A stretch of 61,751 nucleotides of DNA from Vasconcelosia minhoensis LEGE 07310 (GCF_015207255.1 NZ_JADEXG010000027.1:1-61751); one strand, 5' to 3'. Shown: positions 24,196-33,226, numbered from the stretch's first letter. The notes: generated from the sequence alone by a model not told the origin. Translations and numbers: made by a program.

Positions 24196-25133
24196 ACAGC
24201 GCCTCCCCAGGCCAGACGGCCCCACCAAAACAGGGCTAGCCCGAGTAAAACGGCCCAGTCCCACCAGTGCAGCCTCAGCTGATGCCACTGGACCCGATGC
24301 CGATTGGGGCTGGTAAACTCGCGCACGCGCATCGCGCTGGCAATTTGATCCGCCCGCAGCAGCAGGTTTTCTAGTAGCCGCTCCGATAGCATCAGCCAGA
24401 TTCCCGCGGCGCGGCGCAGGCCCAACTTTTGCCAGTTGATCGCCCGGGTGCGGACAGAGCGGACTAAATTTTGGACTTCTTCTAAAACCAAGGGAATAAA
24501 GCGCAGGGCCAAAGTCAGCGTCAGCGCAATCTCAGTCACCGGAATGTTGAGCCATCGCAGCGGCTGCATCAGGTCCTCTAACCCCGCCGTAATTTCCTCG
24601 GGTGCAGAAGTTAGCAAAAATAGGTTAGTGCCGTAGATTAGCGTGAACAGCAGCGTTCCGGTTTTGATCGCGAGCTGCATTGACTGCTGGGTCACCTTTA
24701 GCCAGCCCAGCTCAAGCAGCACATAGCGATAGCCGGTCGGCTGAGGAAGCGACCGATCTTCAGGCGGACGGTCCAAACCGGTGAGATCTTCGGGCGGATT
24801 GTCCAAGCCGCTGAGCTGTTCCAGCCCGGGCAATCGGGGCTGCTGGGTGACGGCAATCCCATCTGGCATGACCATAATCAGTCCGGCAATCAGCAGACAC
24901 AGCACTAGCAGCCAGCCCATCTGCTGCCGCCAGACGCGCAGCGGAATGCGGGCGGTGAGGGTGAGCAGGATCAGCAGGACGACAATCGCCAGTCGCCAGG
25001 TCGGATTGGCCAGAATCGGGGCCAGCAGAATACTCAGCAGCCAGGCCAGCTTCACCCGAATATCCACCCGGTGCAGCCAGGTCACCGGCTGTTCGAGGTA
25101 GAGGCCCAGCGGCAGCGATCGCAGCAGATCCAT
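24192..25133 (-). CDS. ecfT: Energy-coupling factor transmembrane protein EcfT/CbiQ
   Basis: EcfT is the membrane scaffold that links the ATPases to the substrate-binding S component in ECF vitamin/metal importers. The 313-residue protein has about five or six membrane helices (for example at 28-75 and 85-105), the ALRFIPLVLEEVQNLVRSVR region with the coupling-type RA motif, and the REFTSPNR tail. A loop at about residues 120-150 has a near repeat, GLDNPPED then GLDRPPED, an acidic insert not usual in EcfT. No ATPase or S gene is adjacent; bioY (42.4 kb) is a possible S partner. It lies between der and pabB, with a coupled overlap to pabB. Confidence 0.85.
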   Translation of the reverse strand: MDLLRSLPLGLYLEQPVTWLHRVDIRVKLAWLLSILLAPILANPTWRLAIVVLLILLTLTARIPLRVWRQQMGWLLVLCLLIAGLIMVMPDGIAVTQQPRLPGLEQLSGLDNPPEDLTGLDRPPEDRSLPQPTGYRYVLLELGWLKVTQQSMQLAIKTGTLLFTLIYGTNLFLLTSAPEEITAGLEDLMQPLRWLNIPVTEIALTLTLALRFIPLVLEEVQNLVRSVRTRAINWQKLGLRRAAGIWLMLSERLLENLLLRADQIASAMRVREFTSPNRHRVQWHQLRLHWWDWAVLLGLALFWWGRLAWGGAV

Positions 25134-25145
25134 TGACTGCCTCCG

Positions 25146-26513
25146 CTAGACCTTGGTGGCCCGGTTGACGCTGTCGCGCTCCAGGTCGCGGGTCTTTTTA
25201 CCGCGCCACAGCAGGCGAATGGGAGAACCGTCAAAGCCTAGATTCTGGCGAAACTGGCGCTCGATATAGCGGCGATAGTTTTCACCAATTAAGGACGGGC
25301 TGTTGACAAATAGGGCAAAGGAAGGCGGCTGAGCGGTAACCTGAGTGCCGTAGTAAATTCGGCCCTGGCGGCCCTGGCGGGTGGTCGGTGGCGTATGCCA
25401 GCTGACGGCTTCTTCCAGCACCTCATTCACTACAGAGGTGGTGACTCGTCGCCGGTGCTGAGCTACGGCAGCATCGACAGCATCAAAAATTTTGGGGACG
25501 CGCTGACCGGTCATAGCGCTGACGTAAAGCCGCTTGGCCCAATCTACAAAATGTAGCCTTGCCGCAATCTGCTTGTCGAAGTCATAGATGGTATAGGTGT
25601 CTTTTTCGACAGCGTCCCACTTATTCACCACAATCACGCAGGCGCGGCCATCATCAGCGATGCGCCCGGCCAGCTTCTGGTCTTGCTCGGTAACGCCGTC
25701 CACCGCGTCGATTACCAGCAGCACCACGTCGGCACGGCGAATTGCCTTGAACGCTCGGTTGATCCCGAAAAATTCAGGGCCATAGTCCACATTCTTTTTC
25801 CGCCGGATGCCAGCAGTATCGATTAGCCGATAGACCTGATCCCCTCGCTGTACCACCGTATCGATCGCGTCCCGAGTCGTACCTGAAATTGGGCTGACAA
25901 TAGCTCGATTGTTGCCCACAAAGGCGTTCAGCAGGCTGGATTTGCCAACGTTGGGTCGCCCTGCGATCGCGACTCGGATTTCATCCGTGGCCGCCAGCTG
26001 GTCAACCGGCGGCAGATGGGCCACCAGCGCGTCCAGCAGCTCACCAGTACCGTTCCCGTGGATGCCCGAAACTGGGTGGGGCTCGCCCAGCCCCAGCTCC
26101 CAAAATTGAGCAGACTGAACCAATCCCTGATCGGGCGACTCGCATTTATTCACTGCCAGCAGCACCGGTACGGGCTGCTGACGCAGCCAGGTGGCGATTT
26201 CGCGATCGCCCTCGGTCGGACCGGTCTGCCCGTCTACCACAAAAATCGCCGCCGCCGCCTCGACCAGCGCCGCCAGGGCCTGCTCGCGAATGTAGGGCAA
26301 AAATTCCGTATCGTCGTCAAATACCAGACCGCCGGTATCGACGACCATGAACTCGCGGTCTTGCCAAAAAGCAGGCTGGTAGGTGCGATCGCGGGTGACC
26401 CCAGGCTGATCGAAGACAATCGCCTCGCGACCGCCAGCCAGCCGGTTCACTACGGTTGACTTGCCCACGTTGGGGCGACCAATAATCGCGACGATTGGCA
26501 GCGACATCATCAA
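25146..26513 (-). CDS. der: Ribosome biogenesis GTPase Der (EngA)
   Basis: Der is a tandem GTPase needed for 50S ribosome maturation. The 455-residue protein has two complete G domains: G1 motifs [11 protein letters not shown] (N-terminal) and [11 protein letters not shown] (from about 195), G3 DTGG and DTAG, and G4 NKCE and NKWD, then the KH-like C-terminal domain ([20 protein letters not shown] and [19 protein letters not shown]). Two Met codons precede the [10 protein letters not shown] start, and the third ATG is likely the real one. It heads the run to ecfT and pabB. Confidence 0.96.
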   Translation of the reverse strand: MMMSLPIVAIIGRPNVGKSTVVNRLAGGREAIVFDQPGVTRDRTYQPAFWQDREFMVVDTGGLVFDDDTEFLPYIREQALAALVEAAAAIFVVDGQTGPTEGDREIATWLRQQPVPVLLAVNKCESPDQGLVQSAQFWELGLGEPHPVSGIHGNGTGELLDALVAHLPPVDQLAATDEIRVAIAGRPNVGKSSLLNAFVGNNRAIVSPISGTTRDAIDTVVQRGDQVYRLIDTAGIRRKKNVDYGPEFFGINRAFKAIRRADVVLLVIDAVDGVTEQDQKLAGRIADDGRACVIVVNKWDAVEKDTYTIYDFDKQIAARLHFVDWAKRLYVSAMTGQRVPKIFDAVDAAVAQHRRRVTTSVVNEVLEEAVSWHTPPTTRQGRQGRIYYGTQVTAQPPSFALFVNSPSLIGENYRRYIERQFRQNLGFDGSPIRLLWRGKKTRDLERDSVNRATKV

Positions 26514-26606
26514 AGTTCTGAGCCTGGAGAGTAAACCACTATTCTATCAAGGCTTTTTGGAACCCTGCCGACTAATTTCGGCGCAACCCCTGGCCCGACT
26601 ACAGGA

Positions 26607-27305
26607 TTAGGCAAACGCTCCCATGCCTGCCCTGGCCTCCTGCCGCAGCCCGACAGAAATCCGAAACAGCTCCTGGCCCGTATGCAGATAGCTCTCTTCG
26701 TAGCAATAGGTAAAGCGCTCCATTTCTTCGATACCGTCTTCCAGCTGGTTTAGGCAGTAGTAAAGGTTAGCGGCCACACCAGCCACCGTGGGCGGATTTG
26801 CCATCGATTTAAACTGACGCTGGGCCGTCTCTAGCTGCTCGCGGCAGTCTTCTAAATACGCTTGAAAGTCTGCCATCAGCTCATCATCAAAGGGGTCGGC
26901 TGAGAGCGATCGCACCTCTGCCGAAAGCGGATCGACAATCTTGCTAATCAGCCGATCGATTGGGGCATAGACCGTTTGCAGCCAGCGATCAAGCTGACTA
27001 TCCGCCGCCCGAGCGGCCTGGCGCTGCTGCTGATACTGGCTTTGCATATCAGCGGTGCGCTGCCGCCAGGAGCGATCGGCCCGGCCCGGCTGGAAAGCCC
27101 GGTAGCGGTCATACTGCTGCCGATTGCTGGGGTTGCCGAGCACCTCGTAGGCTGCGTTTAAGCCTGTAATCTGCTCGTGGCTGGCGGCTGGGTGACGGCT
27201 ATCGGGATGGAGCTGTTTGGCGAGCTGGCGGTAGGCCTGCTTGATCTGAGCCTGGGTCGCTGACTCAGGCAGGCCTAGGGTGGTGTAGTGATTGATTTCT
27301 GCCAT
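26607..27305 (-). CDS. J-domain (DnaJ-like) co-chaperone
   Basis: The N-terminal 65 residues are a J domain (HYTTLGLPESATQAQIKQAY, LAKQLHPDSRH with the HPD motif), which stimulates DnaK ATPase. There is no Gly/Phe-rich region and no zinc finger, so it is a type III J protein. The C-terminal part (about 90-225) is a helical region rich in Gln, Arg and Asp with no family I recognise; it may give client or membrane specificity. The 232-residue length and position between der and cysK give no operon clue. Confidence 0.85.
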   Translation of the reverse strand: MAEINHYTTLGLPESATQAQIKQAYRQLAKQLHPDSRHPAASHEQITGLNAAYEVLGNPSNRQQYDRYRAFQPGRADRSWRQRTADMQSQYQQQRQAARAADSQLDRWLQTVYAPIDRLISKIVDPLSAEVRSLSADPFDDELMADFQAYLEDCREQLETAQRQFKSMANPPTVAGVAANLYYCLNQLEDGIEEMERFTYCYEESYLHTGQELFRISVGLRQEARAGMGAFA

Positions 27306-27374
27306 AGGAGCATTTTAGGGGAGCCAACCGCGATCGGCTACCCGCAAAACCTGAGCAGCTGGCCTAGTCTGGGC

Positions 27375-28349
27375 CTAGCTCACAGACAGCGGTGCAACCA
27401 GCTCTGGGTCCTGGAATAGGGGCGTGCTCAGGTAGCGTTCGCCAAAGCTCGGCTGAACCATCACAATTAGCTTACCGTCATTTTCTGGCCGACGGGCGAG
27501 TTTCACCGCGGCAAACAGAGCGGCCCCGCTAGAGATACCCGAAAGGATACCCTCCTCCCTGGCCAGACGGCGGCCAAACGAGATCGCTTCCTCATCTTCT
27601 ACCGCAATCACCTCATCGATCAAATCTCGCCTGAGCACACCCGGCACAAACCCAGCGCCAATCCCCTGTATTTTATGGGAGCCGGGTTTACCACCAGACA
27701 GAATAGGGCTGTTGGCCGGTTCAACAGCAATGACTCGGAAATCCGGCTTGCGCGGCTTGAGCGCCTCTGCGACACCCGTGATTGTGCCACCCGTTCCTAC
27801 CCCAGCCACGACAAAATCGACCTGACCGTCGGTATCCTGCCAGATTTCTTCGGCTGTCGTCTGCCGATGCACCGCTGGATTGGCCGGATTGTCAAACTGC
27901 TGGAGCATATAGGCATCTGGCAGGCTGTTGAGTAGCTGCTGAGCCCGCTGGATGCAGCCGCCCATACCTGATGTCCCCGGCGTCAGCTCTAGCTCAGCCC
28001 CATAGGCTCGGAGCATGGCTCGGCGCTCAGAACTCATGGTTTCAGGCATGGTCAGTACGAGATGGTAGCCCTTTGCCGCCGCCGCCATCGCCAGGGCGAT
28101 CCCCGTGTTGCCAGAGGTGGGCTCGACTAAAGTCGTTTGACCTGGCGTAATTTCGCCGGCCGCCTCAGCCGCTTCAATCATGCTGATGCCAATCCGGTCT
28201 TTGACCGAAGCGGATGGATTGAGGCCCTCTAGCTTGACTAAAATTTGAGCGACGCAGCCTTCAGACGCGGGGATGCGGTTCAGCCGCACCAGCGGCGTAT
28301 GGCCAATCAGCTCTGTAACATTATTCGCAATTCGCATCGGCCGCCTCAA
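27375..28349 (-). CDS. cysK: Cysteine synthase A
   Basis: CysK makes cysteine from O-acetylserine and sulfide with a PLP cofactor. The 324-residue protein has the PLP Lys in [16 protein letters not shown], the phosphate site [29 protein letters not shown], and the typical C-terminus [13 protein letters not shown]. The start overlaps the stop of the Rrf2 regulator gene by ATGA, so regulator and enzyme share a transcript. This coupling, and the CymR-CysK complex known from Bacillus and Staphylococcus, suggests that the enzyme level is set by the adjacent regulator. Confidence 0.95.
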   Translation of the reverse strand: MRRPMRIANNVTELIGHTPLVRLNRIPASEGCVAQILVKLEGLNPSASVKDRIGISMIEAAEAAGEITPGQTTLVEPTSGNTGIALAMAAAAKGYHLVLTMPETMSSERRAMLRAYGAELELTPGTSGMGGCIQRAQQLLNSLPDAYMLQQFDNPANPAVHRQTTAEEIWQDTDGQVDFVVAGVGTGGTITGVAEALKPRKPDFRVIAVEPANSPILSGGKPGSHKIQGIGAGFVPGVLRRDLIDEVIAVEDEEAISFGRRLAREEGILSGISSGAALFAAVKLARRPENDGKLIVMVQPSFGERYLSTPLFQDPELVAPLSVS

Positions 28350-28786
28350 ATGTAGTACATCAGGTTCATCTGACGTTTGGCATTGCGTTTCTCAACCAGG
28401 TCTTGTAGCGTATACCTGGCCAGCACGGCCTCAGCCGCCTGTCTCGCCTCCTGCCAAATTTCGCACACTACCGCGCTTTCTGCCCCTTCAGAAGGTTTTC
28501 GCTCGGTCGATTCAAACCCTTCGATACAGCCCATGATTTCCAACAGCGTAATTTTCCAGGGCTCGCGGGTTAACAAATATCCCCCCTTCGCCCCCCGCTG
28601 ACTCTTCACCAGCCCAGCTCGTCGTAGCGTCGCCAGGAGCTGCTCTAGATAGCGATCGGGAATATTTTGCTGCGTCGCAATCTGCCGAATTTGCAGCGGT
28701 TCGCCACAGCTGTAATACAAACTCAGTTCGATTAGCGCCAGCAGCGCATATTCACTTTTACAGGAAAGTTCCACAAACTTGGTCAA
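28346..28786 (-). CDS. Rrf2-family regulator, CymR-like
   Basis: A 146-residue Rrf2 winged-helix protein: [40 protein letters not shown] (helix-turn-helix), RGAKGGYLL (wing). The three-cysteine [2Fe-2S] cluster set of IscR is absent: the C-terminal half has only MGCIEG and VVCEIW, so it is unlikely to bind a cluster as IscR does. Its direct coupling to cysK fits a CymR-type sensor of cysteine synthesis; this is inferred from family and context. A TATAAT box lies immediately upstream. Confidence 0.88.
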   Translation of the reverse strand: MTKFVELSCKSEYALLALIELSLYYSCGEPLQIRQIATQQNIPDRYLEQLLATLRRAGLVKSQRGAKGGYLLTREPWKITLLEIMGCIEGFESTERKPSEGAESAVVCEIWQEARQAAEAVLARYTLQDLVEKRNAKRQMNLMYYI

Positions 28787-28800
28787 TCAGAAACCCCTCT

Positions 28801-28830
28801 ATTATACTCCGGTTCTCCGGTGGGGTTTGG
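28801..28830 (-). promoter_or_regulatory. Promoter and candidate operator of rrf2-cysK
   Basis: On the minus strand a perfect TATAAT (complement of 28801-28806) lies 14 bp before the regulator ATG, leaving a very short leader. Directly upstream is a CCGGAGAACCGGAG repeat (about 28807-28820), symmetric as CCGG-x4-CCGG, a good candidate for autoregulation. No -35 TTGACA is present, which is common at activated or repressed cyanobacterial promoters. Confidence 0.5.
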
Positions 28831-28885
28831 GATATTTAAGTTTGGATACAGTGGCTAGGTTAAAGTGTAGGAAATGCTTCGCTTA

Positions 28886-28917
28886 AGAAAGCCGCCGCTT
28901 GTAAATGACGGCTTTCT
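28886..28917 (-). terminator. Terminator of the first porin gene
   Basis: AGAAAGCCG (28886-28894) pairs with CGGCTTTCT (28909-28917). It lies 26 bp past the porin stop in the minus-strand direction. The following bases are only partly T rich. Confidence 0.6.
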
Positions 28918-28942
28918 GCAGTGCGAGCTGAAAGTGACCTGT

Positions 28943-30568
28943 TTAGAAGTTGAAAGTACTACGTAGCACTCCATACAGAGCATCGCCGAAGCCATCCCCA
29001 GGCTGGTTAGGATCGCTGTAGATAACAGCGGGCGTGAGCGTGAAGAACTCATTCAGGCCAATCTCGTAGTAAACCTCAGCCACATACGGATTACGATCAA
29101 TCGTATCCAATGCTCCATCGGGGAAAATGGGCGAACGGCCATAGTAACCGCCGAGGGTGTTGCCAGCTCCAAGGAAATCAGAGATAGAAATACCGCCCAT
29201 CCATGAGTCGGTTTCTCCATCGTCAAGGTCGATGTAGGAGTAGTAACCGCCAACCTCGAAGTTGCCAAAGTTGAGGCTGACCAAACCGGCAGCAGTGTAG
29301 TCAATCCCTTCTTGGTCTCCGTCAATGTAGGTGGCCGCCACGTTGAACGGACCAACATCTAAGAGGTTGAGCTGCGCAATGTAGCTGTAGTTCTCGAAGA
29401 TGCCTTCATTCGGGTTGTCAGAGTCATCCGTCGCGTAGCCTAAGTCAAGGATGAGGTTGTCGGTAAAGGCAAAGTTTACACCGGCAGCAAATGAAGAACC
29501 GCCAGAGAAGATGTCGTAGAACTGAGGACCGCCAAAATCAGCCACTGATGGACCGTCAAACGGCACAATGGTGCTGGTGACGAAGTCGTCAGTCGTGATA
29601 CTGTTCGCCGCAATGATAGCGCTGATGCGGCTGCCGATTGGGAAGCTGTAATAGACGTCGTTGAGTGCGACGTTATCTTCCCCACTGGCAGCATCTTCAG
29701 AAAAGATCGAGCTGCTACTGCCACCACCGTTCGCCAAGCCACCAGGAACCGCTGTCAGGCCCGTCTGCCCGCTATTGGCCTGCAGGCGAATCCGCAGCCG
29801 GTCTTCGCCGGTAAAGCTAGTGTCAAAGTTCAGCCGAGCTCGATAGTCAAAGGTGACTTCCTCGTCTTGGGGATCTTCCCCTGGCAGCCCCTGAACAATT
29901 GGCTCATCAATCGGGACGATTAGGTGAGCATCCAACTGACCGCGCAGCTTGGTGGTGGTTGAAAACTGGTTAGCTTCCAGCTCCGCGACGTCAGCCTCAA
30001 TCGTGTCCACCCGACCGCGCAGAGTCGCCAGCTCAGCTGCAAACTCTTCCTGCAACCGACGAATGGTGTCGAGGTCGCCATCGGGGCCAATCAGCTGCAC
30101 CACCACGTCCAGGCACGCATTCAAACCAGCGGCAAACTCATAGCGGGTCAGCGCCCGGTTGCCGCGGTAGGTGCGGTCGGGGTAGCCTTCAATACAGCCG
30201 TACTCTTCGACCAATCGCTGTAGGGCGGTGTAGGCCCAGTCGGAAGGCTGGACGTCAGACAGCTCAGAAACGCTGGTTACCTGAGCCAGCTGAACCGGCT
30301 CGTTGCTCAGCGCTTCAACGCTGACCGGAGCAGTCGAAGCGGGCGCTTCAGCTGGGGCGTTGGCGCTAGCCAGCTCGGTCGGGGCAGCAATAGGCTCTGC
30401 TGCTGGCTTGTCAGCCGACTTCTCAGCATCGTCGAGGCTGACAGAATCAGCATTTAATAGGGAATCAAGGCTTGCTGGCTCAGCCGCTAGAGCGCTTCCT
30501 GAGAAGGCTAGGGCTGCACCGAGGGCTGCCGGGTAAACGAGCAGCGTTCTCCAAAACATTTTCGTCAT
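28943..30568 (-). CDS. SLH-domain OprB-type outer membrane porin, intact copy
   Basis: From the ATG at 30568 (MTKMFWRTLLVYPAAL) a 541-residue protein with a signal peptide (about 1-28, ending ALAAEP), an acidic/Ala-Pro spacer, an SLH domain (SELSDVQPSDWAYTALQRLV, CIEGYPDRTYRGNRALTRYE) that binds peptidoglycan-linked polymer, a short coiled coil (DTIRRLQEEFAAELATLRGR), and a beta-barrel of the OprB family ending STFNF, with C-terminal Phe as in outer membrane proteins. Such proteins are the main cyanobacterial porins, often annotated as iron-uptake or solute porins. An upstream in-frame ATG at 30667 is unlikely. It is 97-99% alike to the damaged copy that follows. Confidence 0.93.
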   Translation of the reverse strand: MTKMFWRTLLVYPAALGAALAFSGSALAAEPASLDSLLNADSVSLDDAEKSADKPAAEPIAAPTELASANAPAEAPASTAPVSVEALSNEPVQLAQVTSVSELSDVQPSDWAYTALQRLVEEYGCIEGYPDRTYRGNRALTRYEFAAGLNACLDVVVQLIGPDGDLDTIRRLQEEFAAELATLRGRVDTIEADVAELEANQFSTTTKLRGQLDAHLIVPIDEPIVQGLPGEDPQDEEVTFDYRARLNFDTSFTGEDRLRIRLQANSGQTGLTAVPGGLANGGGSSSSIFSEDAASGEDNVALNDVYYSFPIGSRISAIIAANSITTDDFVTSTIVPFDGPSVADFGGPQFYDIFSGGSSFAAGVNFAFTDNLILDLGYATDDSDNPNEGIFENYSYIAQLNLLDVGPFNVAATYIDGDQEGIDYTAAGLVSLNFGNFEVGGYYSYIDLDDGETDSWMGGISISDFLGAGNTLGGYYGRSPIFPDGALDTIDRNPYVAEVYYEIGLNEFFTLTPAVIYSDPNQPGDGFGDALYGVLRSTFNF

Positions 30569-30714
30569 TGTATTTTCCTCACACCTTAATAAATTAAGAC
30601 CAAACCTTTGGTTGGTCTGACAGATAGACCCCGAATTCCAACTTATCTCCGGAGTTATAAATGACACTAGTAGATTCCACTCAGATGAAATAGAACATAG
30701 ATTACATTTATAAA

Positions 30715-30749
30715 AAGAGTGCGTTTAAGCTTTGGTTAAACGCACTCTT
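30715..30749. terminator. Hairpin upstream of the first porin copy
   Basis: AAGAGTGCGTTTAA (30715-30728) is the exact reverse complement of TTAAACGCACTCTT (30736-30749), with a 7-base loop. It lies between the second porin and the promoter of the first, so it could be a second terminator for the upstream copy. The A run on its left side would serve as T run on the minus strand. Confidence 0.6.
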
Positions 30750-30811
30750 CCTGCTGACTCTCTAAGCAGATTGAATCAATGGTTGACAGAGTCAGGGAAA
30801 TGCAAATCTGT

Positions 30812-30857
30812 AATCAATAACCCCCCGCAGTCATATGACTGCGGGGGGTTATTGATT
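30812..30857. terminator. Perfect 46-bp palindrome after the second porin
   Basis: Left half 30812-30834 and right half 30835-30857 are exact reverse complements, with a CCCCCC/GGGGGG core and a CATATG centre. It begins 31 bp beyond the stop of the damaged porin copy in its direction of transcription. As RNA it would form a very stable hairpin with a small loop, so terminator or mRNA-end stabiliser is likely; as DNA it could form a cruciform or bind a dimeric protein. Confidence 0.7.
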
Positions 30858-30887
30858 GCGTTTTGAGTAGTTCAGTCGCTAATCAGC

Positions 30888-32509
30888 TTAGAAGCGGAAA
30901 GTACTACGTAGCACTCCATACAGAGCATCGCCGAAGCCATCCCCAGGCTGGTTAGGATCGCTGTAGATAACAGCGGGCGTGAGCGTGAAGAACTCATTCA
31001 GGCCAATCTCGTAGTAAACCTCAGCCACATACGGATTACGATCAATCGTATCCAATGCTCCATCGGGGAAAATGGGCGAACGGCCATAGTAACCGCCGAG
31101 GGTGTTGCCAGCTCCAAGGAAATCAGAGATAGAAATACCGCCCATCCATGAGTCGGTTTCTCCATCGTCAAGGTCGATGTAGGAGTAGTAACCCCCAACC
31201 TCGAAGTTGCCAAAGTTGAGGCTGACCAAACCGGCAGCAGTGTAGTCAATCCCTTCTTGGTCTCCGTCAATGTAGGTGGCCGCCACGTTGAACGGACCAA
31301 CATCTAAGAGGTTGAGCTGCGCAATGTAGCTGTAGTTCTCGAAGATGCCTTCATTCGGGTTGTCAGAGTCATCCGTCGCGTAGCCTAAGTCAAGGATGAG
31401 GTTGTCGGTAAAGGCAAAGTTTACACCGGCAGCAAATGAAGAACCGCCAGAGAAGATGTCGTAGAACTGAGGACCGCCAAAATCAGCCACTGATGGACCG
31501 TCAAACGGCACAATGGTGCTGGTGACGAAGTCGTCAGTCGTGATACTGTTCGCCGCAATGATAGCGCTGATGCGGCTGCCGATTGGGAAGCTGTAATAGA
31601 CGTCGTTGAGTGCAACGTTATCTTCCCCGGAGCATCTTCAGAAAAGATCGAGCTGTTACTACCACCACCGTTCGCCAAGCCACCAGGAACCGCTGTCAGG
31701 CCCGTCTGCCCGCTATTGGCCTGCAGGCGAATCCGCAGCCGGTCTTCGCCGGTAAAGCTAGTGTCAAAGTTCAACCGAGCTCGATAGTCAAAGGTGACTT
31801 CCTCGTCTTGGGGATCTTCCCCTGGCAGCCCCTGAACAATTGGCTCATCAATCGGGACAATTAGGTGAGCATCCAACTGACCGCGCAGCTTGGTGGTGGT
31901 TGAGAACTGGTTAGCTTCCAGCTCCGCGACGTCAGCCTCAATCGTGTCCACCCGACCGCGCAGAGTCGCCAGCTCAGCTGCAAACTCTTCCTGCAACCGA
32001 CGAATGGTGTCGAGGTCGCCATCGGGGCCAATCAGCTGCACCACCACGTCCAGGCACGCATTCAAACCAGCGGCAAACTCATAGCGGGTCAGCGCCCGGT
32101 TGCCGCGGTAGGTGCGGTCGGGGTAGCCTTCAATACAGCCGTACTCTTCGACCAGTCGCTGTAGGGCGGTGTAGGCCCAGTCGGAAGGCTGGACGTCAGA
32201 CAGCTCAGAAACGCTGGTTACCTGAGCCAGCTGAACCGGCTCGTTGCTCAGCGCTTCAACGCTGACCGGAGCAGTCGAAGCGGGCGCTTCAGCTGGGGCG
32301 TTGGCGCTAGCCAGCTCGGTCGGGGCAGCAATAGGCTCTGCTGCTGGCTTGTCAGCCGACTTCTCAGCATCGTCGAGGCTGACAGAATCAGCATTTAATA
32401 GGGAATCAAGGCTTGCTGGCTCAGCCGCTAGAGCGCTTCCTGAGAAGGCTAGGGCTGCACCGAGGGCTGCCGGGTAAACGAGCAGCGTTCTCCAAAACAT
32501 TTTCGTCAT
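30888..32509 (-). pseudogene. SLH/OprB porin, second copy with 4-base deletion
   Basis: The ATG at 32509 starts a copy nearly identical to the intact porin gene (1622 against 1626 bases). Near 31628-31632 the copy reads TTCCCCGGAGCATC where the intact copy has TTCCCCACTGGCAGCATC, a loss of four bases. This shifts the frame after IFSEDAP, and the N-terminal piece stops at 31421, while the C-terminal half stays open in the other frame (30888-31511) and ends STFRF. As sequenced it makes a truncated protein without the barrel end. It might be a genuine pseudogene, an assembly or read error, or a switchable allele repaired by conversion from its neighbour. Confidence 0.85.
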
Positions 32510-32868
32510 TGTATTTTCCTCACACCTTAGTAATCTAGGACCAAATTAGGGAAACAGTTCCATTGAAAATTCGATCTAGAGCCGCTGAATCTGAGTTCGA
32601 TCTGGTATTACGCAAAGCCTTTAAAAACCGAACCAATTTCAGAGCTATAGCAGATGCTAGCAGATTCATTTCAGTTCGGCTAGGGGATAGACCACTTTTG
32701 CAGTTGTCTTTGTCAGGCGACCTGGCGGGCAGAGAATATCATCCCAAATACATTATGACAGCATGTGACGCTGCAAAGTTCCCTAAAAGTTTCGTGCCAT
32801 CGCTGAGCTGCCGTAGCGTAGCTCAGCAAGCCTTAGCTTTCGCTGGCTACGCTTGAGGAATACCCCTT
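32510..32868. other. Intergenic, no gene seen
   Basis: Upstream region of the second porin copy. The open frame at 32563-32856 on the + strand is not protein-like and is not called. A cluster of short inverted repeats around 32805-32855 (GCTGCCGTAGCGTAGCTCAG and GCTTTCGCTGGCTACGC) is of the dispersed-repeat type. The minus-strand terminator of the next unit starts at 32869. Confidence 0.45.
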
Positions 32869-32932
32869 TAAAAAGCTATCCGCTCCCATCCAGGAAAAAC
32901 ACTTGGGTAAAGCGCTTTGGGGATGGGAGCGG
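32869..32932 (-). terminator. Terminator of the unit after ycf39
   Basis: CCGCTCCCATCC and GGATGGGAGCGG (32880-32891 and 32921-32932) pair over 12 bp, and on the minus strand the stem is followed by ATAGCTTTTTAAAG. The 29-base loop contains a smaller AAAGCGCTTT palindrome. This gives the transcription direction of the structured unit as leftward. Confidence 0.85.
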
Positions 32933-33015
32933 TCTAGCGGGTCTTCAGGTTGAAACCAGACTGCCGGAAGGAACTCTAGCAAACACCGGTTTCAAATGAT
33001 ATTGAAGCCAGTTCC

Positions 33016-33087
33016 CTAGAGAACAGCCCCGGCTCGCAGCCGGACTACATCAACCTGGAGACCCATGCATTTACAACTATCTGACAT
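33016..33087 (-). CDS. Candidate 23-residue small protein or leader peptide
   Basis: The minus strand has an exceptionally good ribosome site, AAGGAGGTGAT, an 11-base match to the 16S anti-Shine-Dalgarno, 8 bases before the ATG at 33087. The frame begins MSDSCKCMGLQVDVV, has a C-x-C motif, and ends LRAGAVL with TAG at 33016-33018. An in-frame ATG two codons upstream lies too close to the ribosome site. The second half is inside the closing stem of the folded RNA, so translation and folding would compete, as in attenuator leaders. No family is recognised. The alternative is that it is a fortuitous frame in an ncRNA. Confidence 0.5.
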   Translation of the reverse strand: MSDSCKCMGLQVDVVRLRAGAVL

Positions 33088-33226
33088 GGGCATCACCTCC
33101 TTGATCCTAAACGGTCTTCCTGTAAAGGGATGAACAGCTTTCTGCTCACGAGTCCCACCTTAGCACAAAGTTCAAAACCTGTGGAGGGGTTGGCAAGCTC
33201 AGTCCGTCCATTTATAAGGAAAAGCT

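Larger units (their letters stand above)
30569..30887. other. Intergenic between the porin copies
   Basis: Holds the promoter of the first copy on the right side, a 14-bp hairpin (30715-30749), and a perfect palindrome (30812-30857); both are listed separately. The sequence upstream of the two porin starts matches only to about 20 bases beyond the ATG. No gene is seen. Confidence 0.6.
32869..33100 (-). ncRNA. Unidentified structured RNA with small ORF and terminator
   Basis: On the minus strand, downstream of ycf39, nested pairings fold most of this stretch. A 15-position closing stem joins 33050-33064 with 32939-32953 (14 pairs, one mismatch). Inside are a hairpin CCGGCT-CGC-AGCCGG (33029-33043) and a longer arm between about 32974 and 33020 (CTCTAG/CTAGAG, GGTTTCAA against TTGAAGCC). 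CCCATG and CATGGG bracket the start of the small ORF. The unit ends in a strong terminator. I do not recognise a known RNA family (not tmRNA, RNase P, 6S, or common riboswitches by motif). It could be an independent ncRNA, a leader/attenuator, or the processed 3' end of the ycf39 message. Confidence 0.5.

Noticed and set aside
32563-32856. A 97-codon open frame on the + strand
   Set aside because: It has no ribosome site, overlaps dispersed repeats, and its translation has no protein-like conservation pattern.
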